The translations under genes were made by a program, and so were the position numbers. The notes beneath the pieces were generated by a model. That model was given only the letters and a program-made list of their open reading frames with translations, did not search any database and was not told the origin of the DNA. From Pholiota molesta (taxonomy: Eukaryota > Basidiomycota > Agaricomycetes > Agaricales > Strophariaceae): a stretch of 64,000 bases of DNA. How positions within the stretch are numbered: position 1 is the first letter of the stretch; each line of letters starts with the position of its first letter. The stretch covers positions 1 through 64,000 of the forward strand of contig JACGCK010000227.1 of NCBI GenBank assembly GCA_014925825.1. Reading direction: 5' to 3'. Below are positions 39,683 through 51,262 of the stretch, one piece after another.

Positions 39683-41009
39683 TTACACCAAATGAGCAGA
39701 AATTGTAGTGCGCATCGAGTCCATTTTCGCTTGTGTTACTCCTGCAGCCCACCTTTCATCAAGGTCCACAGAAGTTCCTTTTGGAATATAATTTCTGTCA
39801 ATGGCACCATTGGGCTTGAAGAGGTAGACGATCCCGCGCCATTGTCTATATTCATCTTGGTTGACTGGTGTATATGCTAGATTTAGGCTAAGCACTGACA
39901 AGTTAAAATGGAACAAAAAAGAACTTACTGCCTCTTCTCCATGTCTTTCTTGCTGCTTCAAAACCCCATTCATACCATAAGGACTTATGTTTGAACGTTG
40001 TAACCCTCCATCCAAAATTCTCTAGAACTATATGACTATCCTCGTCAGAGACAATGGATAATGTTGCCAGAGCACTTTTCATGGCTCTCCAATTCCTAAC
40101 TTGTGCCACAATGCCCTTTCTCTTGGCCTCATATTGTGAGTCAATTATCTCTGTGCTAGTGAGAATGTGGGAGAAATCCAATGCAGCTATAGAGCTATTA
40201 TAGCCAGGGGTGTTGGTGACAGAATTTGTGGGAATAGGCACCGCAAGAGCGATTACAGCTTCGGTGTTGGAAGAGTTAGACTGAAATGTGGGCAGAGAAG
40301 ATGGAGAAAGGAAGGTGTTGAAATTGGGTGGCGTGGCGAGGCGTACTGGGCGGAGCAAAAATAGTAAAATAAAATGAAAATTGAGTTGCATTCCAGAGGG
40401 CTGCCAAATATTGAAGAACTCTTTGACATGCAGATTTTCTTGGAGGATATTTCCGATTGATAATAGCTCTCTTCCATGTTCCATAAAGTGGGAAGAATCA
40501 GGGATATAGAGTGAAAGATGGTTGAGACTGCCTGGGAGTTGCGTATAACCTAAGCTAGGATTTGGAATATTTGAGAAATCAGGAATGCGGCATGTAGCGA
40601 TAGTGACAGTATTGGTGCCGGATACAAGCCCATTGAGGGGTTGGTCATGAATAAGAGCATCAATGAGAGGGTTGCCAGTACCCACAGGAGAGCAGAGAAT
40701 CTGGGCTCTTATCGCAATAATAAGGGAGTCGAGGTAGAGTGAGTAAGTGCCAGAACGCTTAGCAAGTAGCATTGTGGAAATAGGCATATGGAAGTAGTTC
40801 TCCCAAACAGTGGGCTGGTAGGGCTGGTGCACAACTATTGTGCATCCAATGTTTTGTAGGGCAGTATTGTTAGAGAAGGTGTGTGACAAGGAATGGGAGG
40901 GATTTGAGGGATCTATGTGTAGAAGAATGGGAAACCATCATTTTTTTTCAAAAACCTACGACTTACTATCAGATGGTGTAAATGAACCATTGAAGGATGA
41001 ATCTTCCAT
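39683..41009 (-). CDS. three-exon gene of unknown function, apparently intact
   Basis: Exons: 40967-41009 (MEDSSFNGSFTPSD), about 39929-40912, and a last exon of roughly 165 bp ending at 39683. The joints use GTAAGT donors and keep frame. The product is about 390 residues. It has LQNIGCTIVVHQPYQ, a hydrophobic segment GTYSLYLDSLIIAIRA, NIWQPSGMQLNFHFILLFLL (possible membrane or buried helix), and a conserved-looking C-terminal part WRAMKSALATLSIVSDED and WYEWGFEAARKTWRRG, ending NGAIDRNYIPKGTS and a charged tail. I know no domain for it. Its position between transposable elements and its long clean frame suggest it may be a repeat-encoded or lineage-specific gene. No frame break was seen. Confidence 0.6.
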
Positions 41010-41871
41010 TGAGTGCAGGTTAATTGGAATTTATTCGAGGTAAAGGTAAGGTCAAGAACTGGTGAAAGTGAGAGAAGGCTGGCTTGGATTTGCAAGAAGA
41101 GAAGTGTACTAATCATTTTAAATGATTTGCATTTTATAGGCAATGTTTTTTGTTGCGACCCATTACCGGTATGCATCGGTGTACATATTGGGGCATCAGA
41201 ATGCATCAGCCCAGCGTGCAGTGTCCGGTGAGACATGTGTACTGCCTCTATTGGCCTAGATTGGCCTAGCTAAATTTATATCGAATGAATCTTATCTGGC
41301 TTCATGCACCCAGTGGGAAGGCTAGAAAGCCAAACCAAACCAAATCAAACAATAAGATTTATTTAGATCATATATTGAGCAAAATCGAGCGAAATCAAAC
41401 TACATTGAGAGCAGGAATCAATTCTAATCTAACGGAATACAACAGATGGCAGGAGGAGCTATTGAGCGCGATCGAGCAAGATGCAGCCAGCATTTGATGG
41501 GCGTTTGAGCCAAACTGGGCGAAATCGAGGGCTGTGAGGCAGAGACGAGGAGGTCGGTACTGAGCGAGATTGAGTGGAATCGAGCGAGATTGAAGCAGAA
41601 GGCGCTGAGCCAGATCAAACGAAATATAGACATGGAAAATCTAAAGAAAATTGCCAGTGCTATTACTCACTGTAAAAAATCACTGAAATTTGGAATTTGC
41701 AAGTTACGGAGGTAAATCCGCGGGTGGGAAAGCGAGCGAGCGAGTAAGCGAGAGCAAATAAGCGAGAGCAAATATACGAGCGTTCGGAAGAAGAAAGCAG
41801 TTTTCAAGTATGGAGAGGGTACATGCGAGTGACAGCGATACGGCGAGAGAACTGCCGGTTTTGCGAGGCTT
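41010..41871. repeat. low-complexity region with GAGCGAAATC-like words
   Basis: From 41,370 to 41,640 the sequence cycles through variants of a short word (AATCGAGCGAAATC, GCGCGATCGAGCAAGATG, GAGCGAGATTGAGTGG), and near 41,730-41,770 through GCGAGC/AAGCGAGAGCAAAT. This is degenerate, not an exact array. No gene seen. Confidence 0.55.
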
Positions 41872-43270
41872 CTAGCTGTCAGTTGGACCTACCACGGCTT
41901 TGTTAGCCGTCGACGACTTTGCCAGCTTGCTCGCGTCGTTCCAGCGCTTTGTCATTTCCCGCGGCAAACCTCTCCAGCAGTGTTTTTCAAACCCGCTTGT
42001 CATAAGAGGGGCATTGCTTTTCAGATATTCCTTGTAGCAGATGTTCCTGGGATACAAAGTTCATTTCAAAACAAACACTTTATGATCGTACGTACTTTGC
42101 ACTTATACTTCCAGTGACTTTCTTGAGGGACCCGTCTAAAGATGTATTTGAAGCAGTGGCTTCTGGTACATTGTTGTATGAGATTAGAAACAATCTGCGA
42201 GATGCAAAATGTACATACCTTCTGTGGCCGCCGTGGCCAAGGATGGTTCTTTCTTTGCTGAAGGTTTAGATTTTGAGGCCTCTTGCGCGGCCTGGGCTTG
42301 CTTTGCGAAGACTATCCAAGCGTCCTGTGGATGGCGCTGGTGGCCCGACAAGCTTGTTGCTAGTAGATATTGGGAGCTTTAGTGCAGCCATACTGAAGGG
42401 ATGAAAAAAAAATCACTCACATTGGATTTACAATCACCACTTTCTTAGGAGCGGAATCTGGAACTAAAGGGGCTTCGCTATCGCCGCTGGAAGAAGTAGA
42501 AGCTGGTGCGACGGCTGTAGGAGCAGGCATAGCTGTGTCAGCTGCAATGGGACCTGCACTCGTGCTGTGATCGCGCACTGCCAGTGCGCGGCGCCACTGA
42601 CAATGCCGCACCAGTTTCCGCAAGACCTGCACTCGTGCTGCGATCGCGCAACATGCGTGGCATTGCCGACGATGCCGCACCAGTTTCGACGAGGCCTGTG
42701 CTCGTGCTGTGATCGCGCGATGCTGGCGGCGTTGCTGAAGATGCAACGGATGCGCTGCTGCTGCGGAGCCTTGGCGGAGCCGGTTGCGCTCATGGTCATA
42801 GAGCTTGATGAAGTGGACGTAGAGGGTGGCGCTGGCGCAGAGGCTGAGCCAGCTTTTGTAATGGACGGCGTCAAAGGTGGAGGTGAAGCAGAGGGGCTGA
42901 AAGGTTGCGCAGGAGCGCCATCGAGAGGGGCCAAGCTGCGAGGCAGAGATGGTGATGAGTTTGAGCCTGTAGAACAACCTCGTTAGTATTGATGAAAGTC
43001 CCGTCTTTGTCTTCAACGTACTGACATGCAATGTTTTAGCCCTCCTTCAAGCGAGCGTTGCCGCGCTGGGGCTTGCCTTTACCGCTGACGAGCACGTTGT
43101 CTGGTTTTTGTTTCCGGCTTTCGCTGAAGTCGTCCTGGGTCCAAAATTTAATGCTCGGAAAGCGATTGTGTCCGTTTTCGCGGTTCAAGCCCTGGTACTT
43201 CTCAGGAAGGTTCAAAGTCAAGTCGGAGGGCGCGAAGAGGGCGATAAAGACGAGCTGGAGCTCCTGCCCG
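41872..43270 (-). pseudogene. decayed repeat-associated gene with an HMG-box-like C-terminus
   Basis: Minus-strand pieces in order: LQLVFIALFAPSDLTLNL, PEKYQGLNRENGHNRFPSIK, FWTQDDFSESRKQKPDN (43,240-43,040), then a stop (TAA near 43036) and YVEDKDGTFINTNE, a low-complexity serine/alanine/proline part containing a 70-bp tandem repeat, VPDSAPKKVVIVNP, DAWIVFAKQAQAAQEASK, and ICYKEYLKSNAPLM...LPREMTKRWNDASKLA ending at 41872. The last part looks like a helix-rich HMG-type or DNA-binding fold. Interruptions (in-frame stop, frame changes) suggest a pseudogene, though sequencing indels could contribute. The family name is unknown to me. Confidence 0.4.
42557..42724 (+). repeat. about 70-bp tandem repeat, 2.4 copies
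   Basis: Units start GCACTCGTGCTGTGATCGCG (42557), GCACTCGTGCTGCGATCGCG (about 42629) and GTGCTCGTGCTGTGATCGCG (about 42698), with GATGCCGCACCAGTTT conserved in the first two. Lies inside the decayed gene on the opposite strand. Confidence 0.75.
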
Positions 43271-43299
43271 CAACATGAGTTCCTATTGCCTGGGTGAGG

Positions 43300-44787
43300 G
43301 CTTCGCGAACTTTATTGAGCATGGTATACTGTGGTATTTAAATTCAAATCAATGCATATATTCAAAAAGAAGAGAAAAACGTACTTCAACTCTGCATATT
43401 TATCTTAGAGTTGCTCATAGCGCTGAGTACACTTGGCATGAGCTTCAGGGGCATCCCTGTGGCGCGAATAGGCCTGTTGAGTGTGCATATATTTAGCATA
43501 TATAGAATGGGATCGGCCGCGGTAGCGGGAGGAGCTTGTTCGATCGCGCTGGGGCCGAACGTGAGCGCGATCGCGTTAGAACTTAGTGCGGCGGCCTGCT
43601 TTGCTCAGAATCTGAGAGGTCAACAATGCTCGTAATAGATGCAGAGCGTCAGTGGTGTGGAGATATAGACATTTATTGAGTATTATATTGAGAGGCGTTG
43701 TATACAGCAGGCGAGGAAGGGGAGGCCCGGGAGGGGAGGAAGAAAGCGAGGCGAAGCCAGTGGCAGTGGCAGTATGTGTATCCACCGTATCATGTGACCC
43801 CATCCAAATTGAGCAAATCCATCTGAGGTGTCCGAGTGGCTACGCTGGCTGGGGAGAAGGAGCGATGGCGTAGCTCGCTCCTCGTCGCTGTAGATGTGAA
43901 AAGTCAAAGGGAGGTCGGGGGTTGAGGCGAATCCTGCAAGCAGCGCGGAAGCGATTGGGGCGAGCTTGAAATTAAATGAATGAGTGCGAAATTCATTTGT
44001 CGTTGTTGTGTCGTTGTGTGGAAAATTAATTAGGGTTTGAGATACTTATGCTGTCCTGCCTACATATAATACTCTTTAGTAATAGTACGCTTCGCAGGTC
44101 ATGGTGGTCGATTGTGCTTCGGCGCCGGGTCTGGGGCGGCATTGGACTTCGTATGCTGGCGCAAGGAGCAAGGCATTGGGAGGTGAGATCGTCGTCGGGG
44201 CGTTGCTTATGGTACACGTCTGGAGGTCGACGTAGACAGAGAGGCCGCGGTGTGGGTGGCGAGATCGTCGTCGTCGTGGGGCTGGAGGCGGGTGTAGAGC
44301 ATCGAGGGGAGATTCTTAGGCGAGGGCGCACGCCAGGTATGGCTTCGGGCCGGTCGGCGGGCTCCGTCGTCGTCGATCTCGTCGTCGGCTGTCCTGTTCT
44401 TGCGAATCGTCGACATGCGCGATCGAGGGGGTTTGAAGGACGTGAACGCCGTCGAAATGGGAGGATGGTGGGTGGCGAAGCGCTGCGATGGCCGAGGTAA
44501 GTGCCGGTTCAGATTCAGAATGAAAGAAAACCACATACCCATGGTATCATCTGCTCGCAGCCGACTACACTTCCCGCGGCGCTCCCGCGACGCCGAACCT
44601 GTTGCCGTCGTCGCCCAGGGCACTTCGCAAGGCATGGCCGTTGCATGGTAGTCGATTCCCTATCGTCGTGAATGGCCAGGCCGCAGGCATATGACGTCTG
44701 TGCGATTGCGCCACGCTGGCGCATTGTACAAGGTGGTCGAAGGCGGGATCGTTCATGTCGCGGGTGCGGCCTATTGCACGATGGGAA
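43300..44787. other. intergenic region
   Basis: About 1.5 kb with overlapping short open frames on both strands and no recognisable protein. A TGTCCGAGTGG word near 43829 resembles a tRNA A box but no tRNA can be folded around it. Confidence 0.4.
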
Positions 44788-45275
44788 GGACACCTTTAGT
44801 TCTCCAGCACAAACATGCTGTTGACCCTAATAACAAATTAACGTCTTGTTGTGATGAAAAAAAAGGGTTCAGACATACCTCAACATTGTAGTTGACAATT
44901 TCAAAAAAGGGAGCCAGAGATAGTAGCAATGGAGCCAACAACTTCATGGAGAGCGGCGTCGCCGCCGAAGGTAGGTGAGATGCGGCTCGGGTTGACAGCA
45001 CACATAGCGTAGTTCGAAAGATTCTCGGAGTCAAGTTCAAAAAGCGCGCTGCATGGTAATACCATGGTAGAAGACAACGTCAACAAGGTCAACAAGTGCT
45101 GAAATGTGGAGGACATTGGCAATGGAGATAGTACTCTCCAAGCGAATGGCCAGCGAAAGCGCAGTCCTTCTGAACGAAGCCCTTCATACGCATATCTTCC
45201 AAAGTGGCCTTCTCCGTAACAACGCGAGCAATTTCAGCAAACTGCGTGGCAAAGAGGAGACCAATTTCATGGCTG
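44788..45275 (-). pseudogene. FAS1: fragment of fungal fatty acid synthase beta subunit (malonyl/palmitoyl transferase domain)
   Basis: Minus-strand pieces match the MPT domain of fungal FAS beta in order: GLLFATQFAEIARVVTEKAT, GFVQKDCAFAGHSLGEY (containing the active-site Ser, near 45,140), SIANVLHISALVDLVDVVFY, HGITMQRAFELDSENLSNYA, CAVNPSRISPTFGGDAALHE, EIVNYNVE, and after an intron GQQHVCAGELK. The frame is broken after GHSLGEY and before EIVNYNVE. Sequence upstream and downstream does not continue the enzyme. The intron (GTATGT..TTATTAG) is still present, so this is a DNA-level copy of a piece of the gene, not a retrocopy. Confidence 0.85.
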
Positions 45276-48200
45276 AGCCGGGTTTTGCGTGTGTTACTTG
45301 TCATTGGATGAAACTCCTTGAAGAAAGTAGGGCCAGGGGGGCTCAATCCACCGAAAAAATGCATCCTGCAGCAAACGGTGCCGCAGTGGAGGCAATGTCG
45401 GAGGTGATGTCGTCGTTGTCGGCGGCGGCTGGCGCAGCACCGCAATCTCGTTGTCGAAGCGAAGTCGTTGAACCTTCCCAGCGACAGACGGTATGGGGTA
45501 TGGTTCACCGCCATGCAGTCCTTCCCGCTCAACCTCAATTGGTTCGCCTGCTGGGTAATCTGGCATCTCAACGTCTTGAATTTCGGGCGTCGGTAACCAT
45601 GGAGGTCGATCGAGGTAGGTATATAGCGCGCTGGACCCATTGCTCGATGTTGAGGTGGTTGTATCGAACATGGTTCATTCTCGGCGTGCACTGCTGTTGC
45701 CTCACGAAATGGCGCCGACTGCCATGATTACAGTCAGATATAGCCGTGCTCAGCTCGCTGAGTTTGCACCTTCTCTAGATCTGCCCGTATTCTTGGATGG
45801 TCGCTCTTTGCCTTCCTTTTCCCCTTTTCCGTAGCTTTACACGAAGGAGGAGGGTCAATAAGCGCGAACCATGCACGGGGAACGGAAATACGAACCCTAA
45901 TTCACCTCCACCGCCGCCAGCGCCGCGCCCTCCTCAAGGAGCCACTCGCGCGCGACTCCCGCAGCTGGCTCAGCTGCCTCGCCGCGGCCACCTCCGGGCC
46001 GCCCACCTGTGCGATCTTCTGCTCCAGAGCGCCGATCTGCCTCTACCGTTGCCGTCGTTCGGGAAGTGATGCTGAAGACGTCGCCGAAGGTGGCTGCTGC
46101 AGCTGTAGGAAGGGCGATTGTATGTACCAACACCGACAACAGCAGCAGCTGGCTAAGGAGCAGTGATGATGGCCGGTGTGGGCGGGGAGCGGGGCCGGTG
46201 ACGGATGTGAGCCCGATGGGTCTTGATGTCGTCTGGGTGGAAGATGGAAGAGCCCGCGCTTGATGAAATTTTTCATCTGTTTGGGATTGGTTCATGAGGA
46301 TTTCGTTCTCCAGTCTCCAGAGATAGAGCATAGAGAAAGGGTAACGACGATGGATGACAGCACATGCATAAGAAATGCACCTTGAAGTTAGTGAGAGGCT
46401 GAGCGAGGACGTGTGGAGCCCTGCACTGCGATTAGGCACTGGGCATGTAGTAAATCAACAGAGTCTGCATGGCACAGACAAGGTGGACAACCTCAGACTT
46501 GCATAAATGCAGAGAACAGGCAAAGTCGATGATTCATCCATGGCACGCGCAGCACAGAGATTCAGGCGTAGGTGCGCAAGGCAAGCGAGAATAGTAACGC
46601 GTCAGGGCACAATGACGTGTGGTTGCGACGGCACCGTCCACGGGCATCGTTGTTGCTATTACTGGGTGACGGCAAATGCGGAGGGCGGAATCGGCAACGA
46701 GGCGGAGAACAAAGCGGAGGAGACTCGCGTTGCGGGCGGAGGAGGGTTGGCGGGGTCGAGGTAGATGCAGAGCAGAGGGCCAGGGCCCAGGATGGCGCTA
46801 CGCCGCAGGCAAGCAAGAACCGGCAGGGCTCCTCCCCTTCCTCGTCGTCAAGACCTCGTCGTCAGGACTTCATCGTCAACTTCGCCCTCAGTAAAAAAGC
46901 GGGCAACCCATGCCATGTGCTTCATGGAGCAGGCTTTCGCAGCTGCTGAAATTCCCACAGGGCGGCTGCAGCTGCTGCGCTCAGAGGAGAAGAGGGTCAG
47001 TGCAGCGGGCCACAAAAGACAGTGGGCGGTGGCGAGGTGGGTAAAAGAGCTGCACTCGAGGCGGTTGAGAGGTAATGAGGTGATTATGGGCCAGCGGCGA
47101 GCTCCGAGTTTGTTCGTCCTTTCAGCAGATGCGGGCAGTGGTGAGCAGCCGAGAGTGCGGTGGGCGAACGAGCGAACGAGCTCGTTCACATTTGCGGCGC
47201 GAGGTGATGGCAGGGTTGGTCCACCATTGGTGAATGCACCCGGCAGGCAGCATTGCCGTCTCTGTCATCCTCGTCGGTCGACATCCCATCCACCTCGTCC
47301 ACCATCGACCACCTCGATACCGCTCAGATTCCGCTTCCCCGTCGTCCCTTCCAATCCGTCGTCTCGTCGCTTTCATTGAGCCGTCTGGCCTGCTGCTCAT
47401 CGCCAGCATTCGTCATTCGTGGGTCAGTAAAAGCAGTCCAACTCCTAGAGGTAGTGGCACATGTATTGCAGTCGCTGCATCGCCATTGCGCAAGAGGGAG
47501 ATTGTTTGTCGTCCTCTGCTTCCGGCAATTCAGGCATCCTGAACGTCCTGCCTGTAATAATAATAATTAAAATTAACAATAAGATGGATAACACTATATT
47601 TCCATACAGAATATGAACAGGAGAAAAACGGCAACAGAAAAACGAAGGGAGAGTGAAAGAAGATAGAAACTGTGCAACTACAGCACACCGTCCATGTCCG
47701 CATGGTAGCCACATGTATACAAGCATGTGGCTATGTAAAAATCACGTGGTCTACGGCATACTTCTCAGATTACAGTTTACCTTCTAGGCCCATAACTGAA
47801 GAAAAACAAAAGGAACTGCTTAGCGGACAATTTTGTCACATACATAGACCTCCTAACATAACATCTTCCAATTTTCAGAGCAAACAAGGGATGTCTTCCC
47901 TGTTTCTATATTCCTTCAAAGTGGCGTCTTTCACACTTACACGTCTTACATGTCACCTTCAATCGGAGATTCAAATGCGATCAAATGACATCTGACAAGT
48001 CTCGAACACTTGCCACCTGCGACGTCAACCTACGCCTGTGCTATGGGAGAACTGCACGGGTGAGTCGTACCGCGCGGTGTCTCTGTGCCCTTCTTCGGCC
48101 TCCCAAGTGCCTCCGTCGTCTAGAATGGTGGAATGTGTCTCGTCGAGCTTTTCTGTTTCGAAGCAGAACTTCGTCGAAGTAGTGTTTCCGAGGCGATAAG

Positions 48201-48285
48201 CCCAGGCATTCCGTTACCACTGCCGTCATATCGTTGGTGCACCGGATATCGTAGCAGTAAGTCCTAGCCCCTCCATTCGCTCTGT
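45276..48285. other. fragment-rich region without an intact gene
   Basis: Minus-strand frames include 45,294-45,671 (YTYLDRPPWLPTPEIQDVEM and DYPAGEPIEVE, resembling repeat-encoded low-complexity protein) and 45,900-46,290, where RWLLEEGAALAAVEVN-like and FGDVFSITSRTTATVEADR pieces sit in two frames. This looks like a decayed or indel-bearing small gene. Frames at 46,560-47,540 are unrecognised. I assign no function. Confidence 0.35.
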
Positions 48286-48692
48286 TTCGCCTACTTAAAC
48301 GCGAATCCGTCGCCGACCTCGCCCGCCTCTCCCCCAACCACCCCGTCCAAATCGGCACCAACCCCAGCGCAGCCGCCGCCACCATGCCCGCGAACCTCGA
48401 GCAGCACTACCTCGTCGTCGACCTCGACAAGAAGCTCAACGTCCTGTGGAGCTTCATCAAGACGCACCTGCAGACCAAGATCATCGTGGTTCCTCTCGAG
48501 CTGCAAGCAGGTGCGCTTCATGTTCGAGACGTTCTGCAAGATGCACCCGGGCATGCCGCTGCTGAACCTGCACGGGAAGCAGAAGCAGATGGCACGGTTG
48601 GCGATGTACCAGCGGTTCACGGCGATGGAGCATGCGGTGCTCGACGGATATCGCGGCGTGTGGGCTGGATTTTCCGTCGATTGACTGCGTGC
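48286..48692 (+). pseudogene. DBP4: fragment of a DBP4/DDX10-type DEAD-box RNA helicase
   Basis: Reads, across frames, KRESVADLARLSPNHPV, PANLEQHYLVVDLDKKLNVL, WSFIKTHLQTK, SSCKQVRFMFETFCKMHPGM, LLNLHGKQKQMARLAMYQRF, and TDIAACGLDFPSIDC, the helicase domain 2 of DBP4 (motifs IV and V). An extra G near 48489 and a 4-6 base loss before the TDIAA motif (near 48640) disrupt it. Neither the N-terminal helicase core nor the C-terminal region is present on either side. The functional ribosome-biogenesis gene must lie elsewhere. No intron is visible within the fragment. Confidence 0.85.
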
Positions 48693-48808
48693 CAATCCCA
48701 TGCTTTCCACTGTTGGCGAGTTGGCTCAAGTGAAACAACATCTTCCTCTTTTTTTCTACAAGTCCAGAGTCACTACTAGCAGGGCAAAAAAACAATCATA
48801 ATACGATA

Positions 48809-50963
48809 TCAACAGTTCTCTGAATCCTCAATCCATCCATCCAAAAGATCTCCAGCACCTTCTTCATCAATACCTTCTTCATTCGTAGCATTGTCCATAG
48901 CACCAGCACCATCAGTATCGTAGAATCCTAGTTGATATCTTGTCAGTAGTCAATAGGACTCATAGCGACAGAAGTTTACACACCAAAAAGGTTGCTGGTA
49001 CTGGAACTCGCCACTGGAGCACCAGGATCATATGTGTACATGTATGGACTGATCATTGACGATGTATTCACATCCGATGCATCTACTAAAATTGAAGCAG
49101 ATAAGAATTGGAAATAATAAAACAACATACCGAAGAAGTGATGCGGCGTTTCCAACTCTAATTTTGTCAAAAGTCAATGATTTAGGACTTTGAAAGATAG
49201 CGACAGAAGTTTACACACGTAATAGCAGGTTGCTGGTACTAGGACCCGCCACTGGAGCACCAGGATCATATGCATGAGCGCTCATCATAAATGATGGTGC
49301 AAATGTGTTGACATCTGATATATCCACTAAAATTGAAGCAGATAAGAATTGGAAATAATGAAACAACATACCGAAGAAGCGAAGGGGCGTTTCCAACTCT
49401 GATTTTGTCAATAAGCCAGGACTCTGAAAGACGGCGACAGAATTTTACACACCCGGTATGTTAGGTATGTTATTGGTGCTGGGATTGGCCACTGGCACAC
49501 CATATTTCGTTCTAGAGCATATATCAATCATCAATTAAGATTTTAGGTTAAAAAATAGAGAATGAAGAACTTACGTCGCATTGGAAAACCAAGTGGAAGA
49601 GAGTGTCTTCATTTTAGATGGGTCAAATTGTTTCATTCGCTTTACAATTATCTTGTGCTTTTCAGCGAATGTTTTGGGCAGCGGTAAGTTCATGTTTATG
49701 AGTACCCCAGTCTTCCACTCCCTAAGAGTGTAATAGATCTATAGATGTATTCAAGACAGAAATGTGAATATAGAAAGGAAGGCTGACTTACTATCGCATG
49801 AGAAAAGGCGATCAGTTCTAAGCAGAAGGAACCTGCAAAGTAATGAATAAAATCATGGGCGGCGCCAGGCCCAGTAGGTTCCGCGAAGAAAAACTTGGAG
49901 AGGATCTCAAAGGCACAGTCATGACCCCACCGATCCTTATAGTCAATCAGAGTCAGAACACCGATGAATGCACATCACAATGAATTACTCACGTCTTCGG
50001 TAGGACCATGAGCATAGATATTGTTGACATCCTCAACATCATCAGATGAACCAAGAAGGTGAGTAACTTTCTCCTTCCTAAAATCCACCAGAGTGGCAGG
50101 CCCTGCATCGTTGACATCGAGCTTCTTAAACTCGCGATCTAGCAACTCGTCTGACAACCCATAAGATGTCAAAATCTGACTTTGTGCGATAGTTTTGACT
50201 GCATTTCTGGCATCGCCAAGGCCTTTCTTTACCTATAATAAATTATAAGATTGAAGTTATCAACAAGTTCAAGGCTCGGAATAAGGGCGCTACTAGAAAT
50301 AGGAACGTACAATCTTCCTCATATAATCATCGACATCTTTTAAGAGAAGCTCTAGATAGATCATAAATTCGATGTCAGTCACGATATCCAACCACATCAT
50401 AAGTAAAATCGACACATACGGGTGCTATCATGGGTGCATTGATGATCGAATGCGTCCATTACAAGGCTGGTGGTACCTTTCTCGAGCCCAAAGAATAAAC
50501 CAGTAGCAAATGATAAGGCTACGAACCGTTTTTTGGTGCCCAAAATGAGACCATGGAAGTCAGGCACTGTGCCCTTGTAGTAAGAGATTTGGTCGGGCTT
50601 GCTGCTCCGCTTGGTCGGAGCACGCTTCTCTTCTTCGTCCTCGAGATTGTCTTCATCTTCCAGAAGTTGGCTAGCACTATTAGTGCTGGCGTTAGTACTC
50701 TGGCGATGCCTGCTAGAGCTGGCAGGGCCCTGTCGACGAGAAATTGATCTTTCCTGCTGCTGGCTGCTGGACCGTCTGCTGGACATTGAGCTGGACATAG
50801 GGGTCCTGAAACAACCGTTTGCCACTGTAGAGTGACTGTAGGGGCAGGTGGTAGTGGTTCTTTCGCTCCGGAAGGAGCTGTTGCAAATATTATAGCCAGA
50901 TGCCAGTTAGTTTGACCTAAACACAAATTATTACAGGAGGAGGTTACCTGTTGGTTCCGACAT
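48809..50963 (-). CDS. DUF6532-type protein with duplicated 3' exons
   Basis: Starts MSEPT at 50963 followed by an intron. A serine/glutamine-rich region (SSMSSRRSSSQQQERSIS) and an acidic patch lead into the DUF6532 core: YYKGTVPDFHGLILGTKKRF, VALSFATGLFFGLEKGT, VDDYMRKI, ARNAVKTIAQSQILTSYGL, GHDCAFEILSKFFF, HYFAGSFCLELIAFSHAI and LREWKTGVLINMNLPLP. The carboxyl end is encoded by short exons, two of which (LELETPHHFF and the DPGAPVASSSTSNLF exon) are tandemly duplicated with their introns. The last exon encodes FYDTDGAGAMDN...DLLDGWIEDSENC and stops at 48809. One frame change near residue 25 may be a short intron or an indel. The family is common in Agaricomycetes and of unknown function. 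Confidence 0.7.
48966..49435 (-). repeat. tandem duplication of a 235-bp exon-intron unit
   Basis: Two units (about 48966-49199 and 49200-49434) each contain a short exon (ELETP..FF), a GTATGT..TTTTAG intron and a second exon (VD.SDVNT...YDPGAPVA..STSNL), and start at a shared CGACAGAAGTTTACACAC. A partial third start of the unit lies at 49433-49500. Confidence 0.85.
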
Positions 50964-51262
50964 CCTATACGATTTGAACGTTAAAACATGTGAGACTGCT
51001 CACCTACCTTTAAGTATGTTGCATCGAAGCCTCGGCCATGTGTCCCTGTCCACAGAAGTACAAATTGTAACACGGATATTTGTATTTGATTTCACATAAG
51101 AATACAACAGGAAGTGATAATTCGAGAAAGTTGGACACGTCGACACGGCGTCTCAAAGTCAAAGATACAGGTTAAAAGGCTGTTACATAACAATATAGTA
51201 AGTGAATCTAGGATCCTTCGATTCGAGAAATGGACATGCCTAATGTTACTCATCGTTTGGGT

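Noticed and set aside
43825..43880. Possible tRNA-Leu/Ser start (TGTCCGAGTGG)
   Set aside because: No B box or acceptor-stem complement follows within 120 bp.
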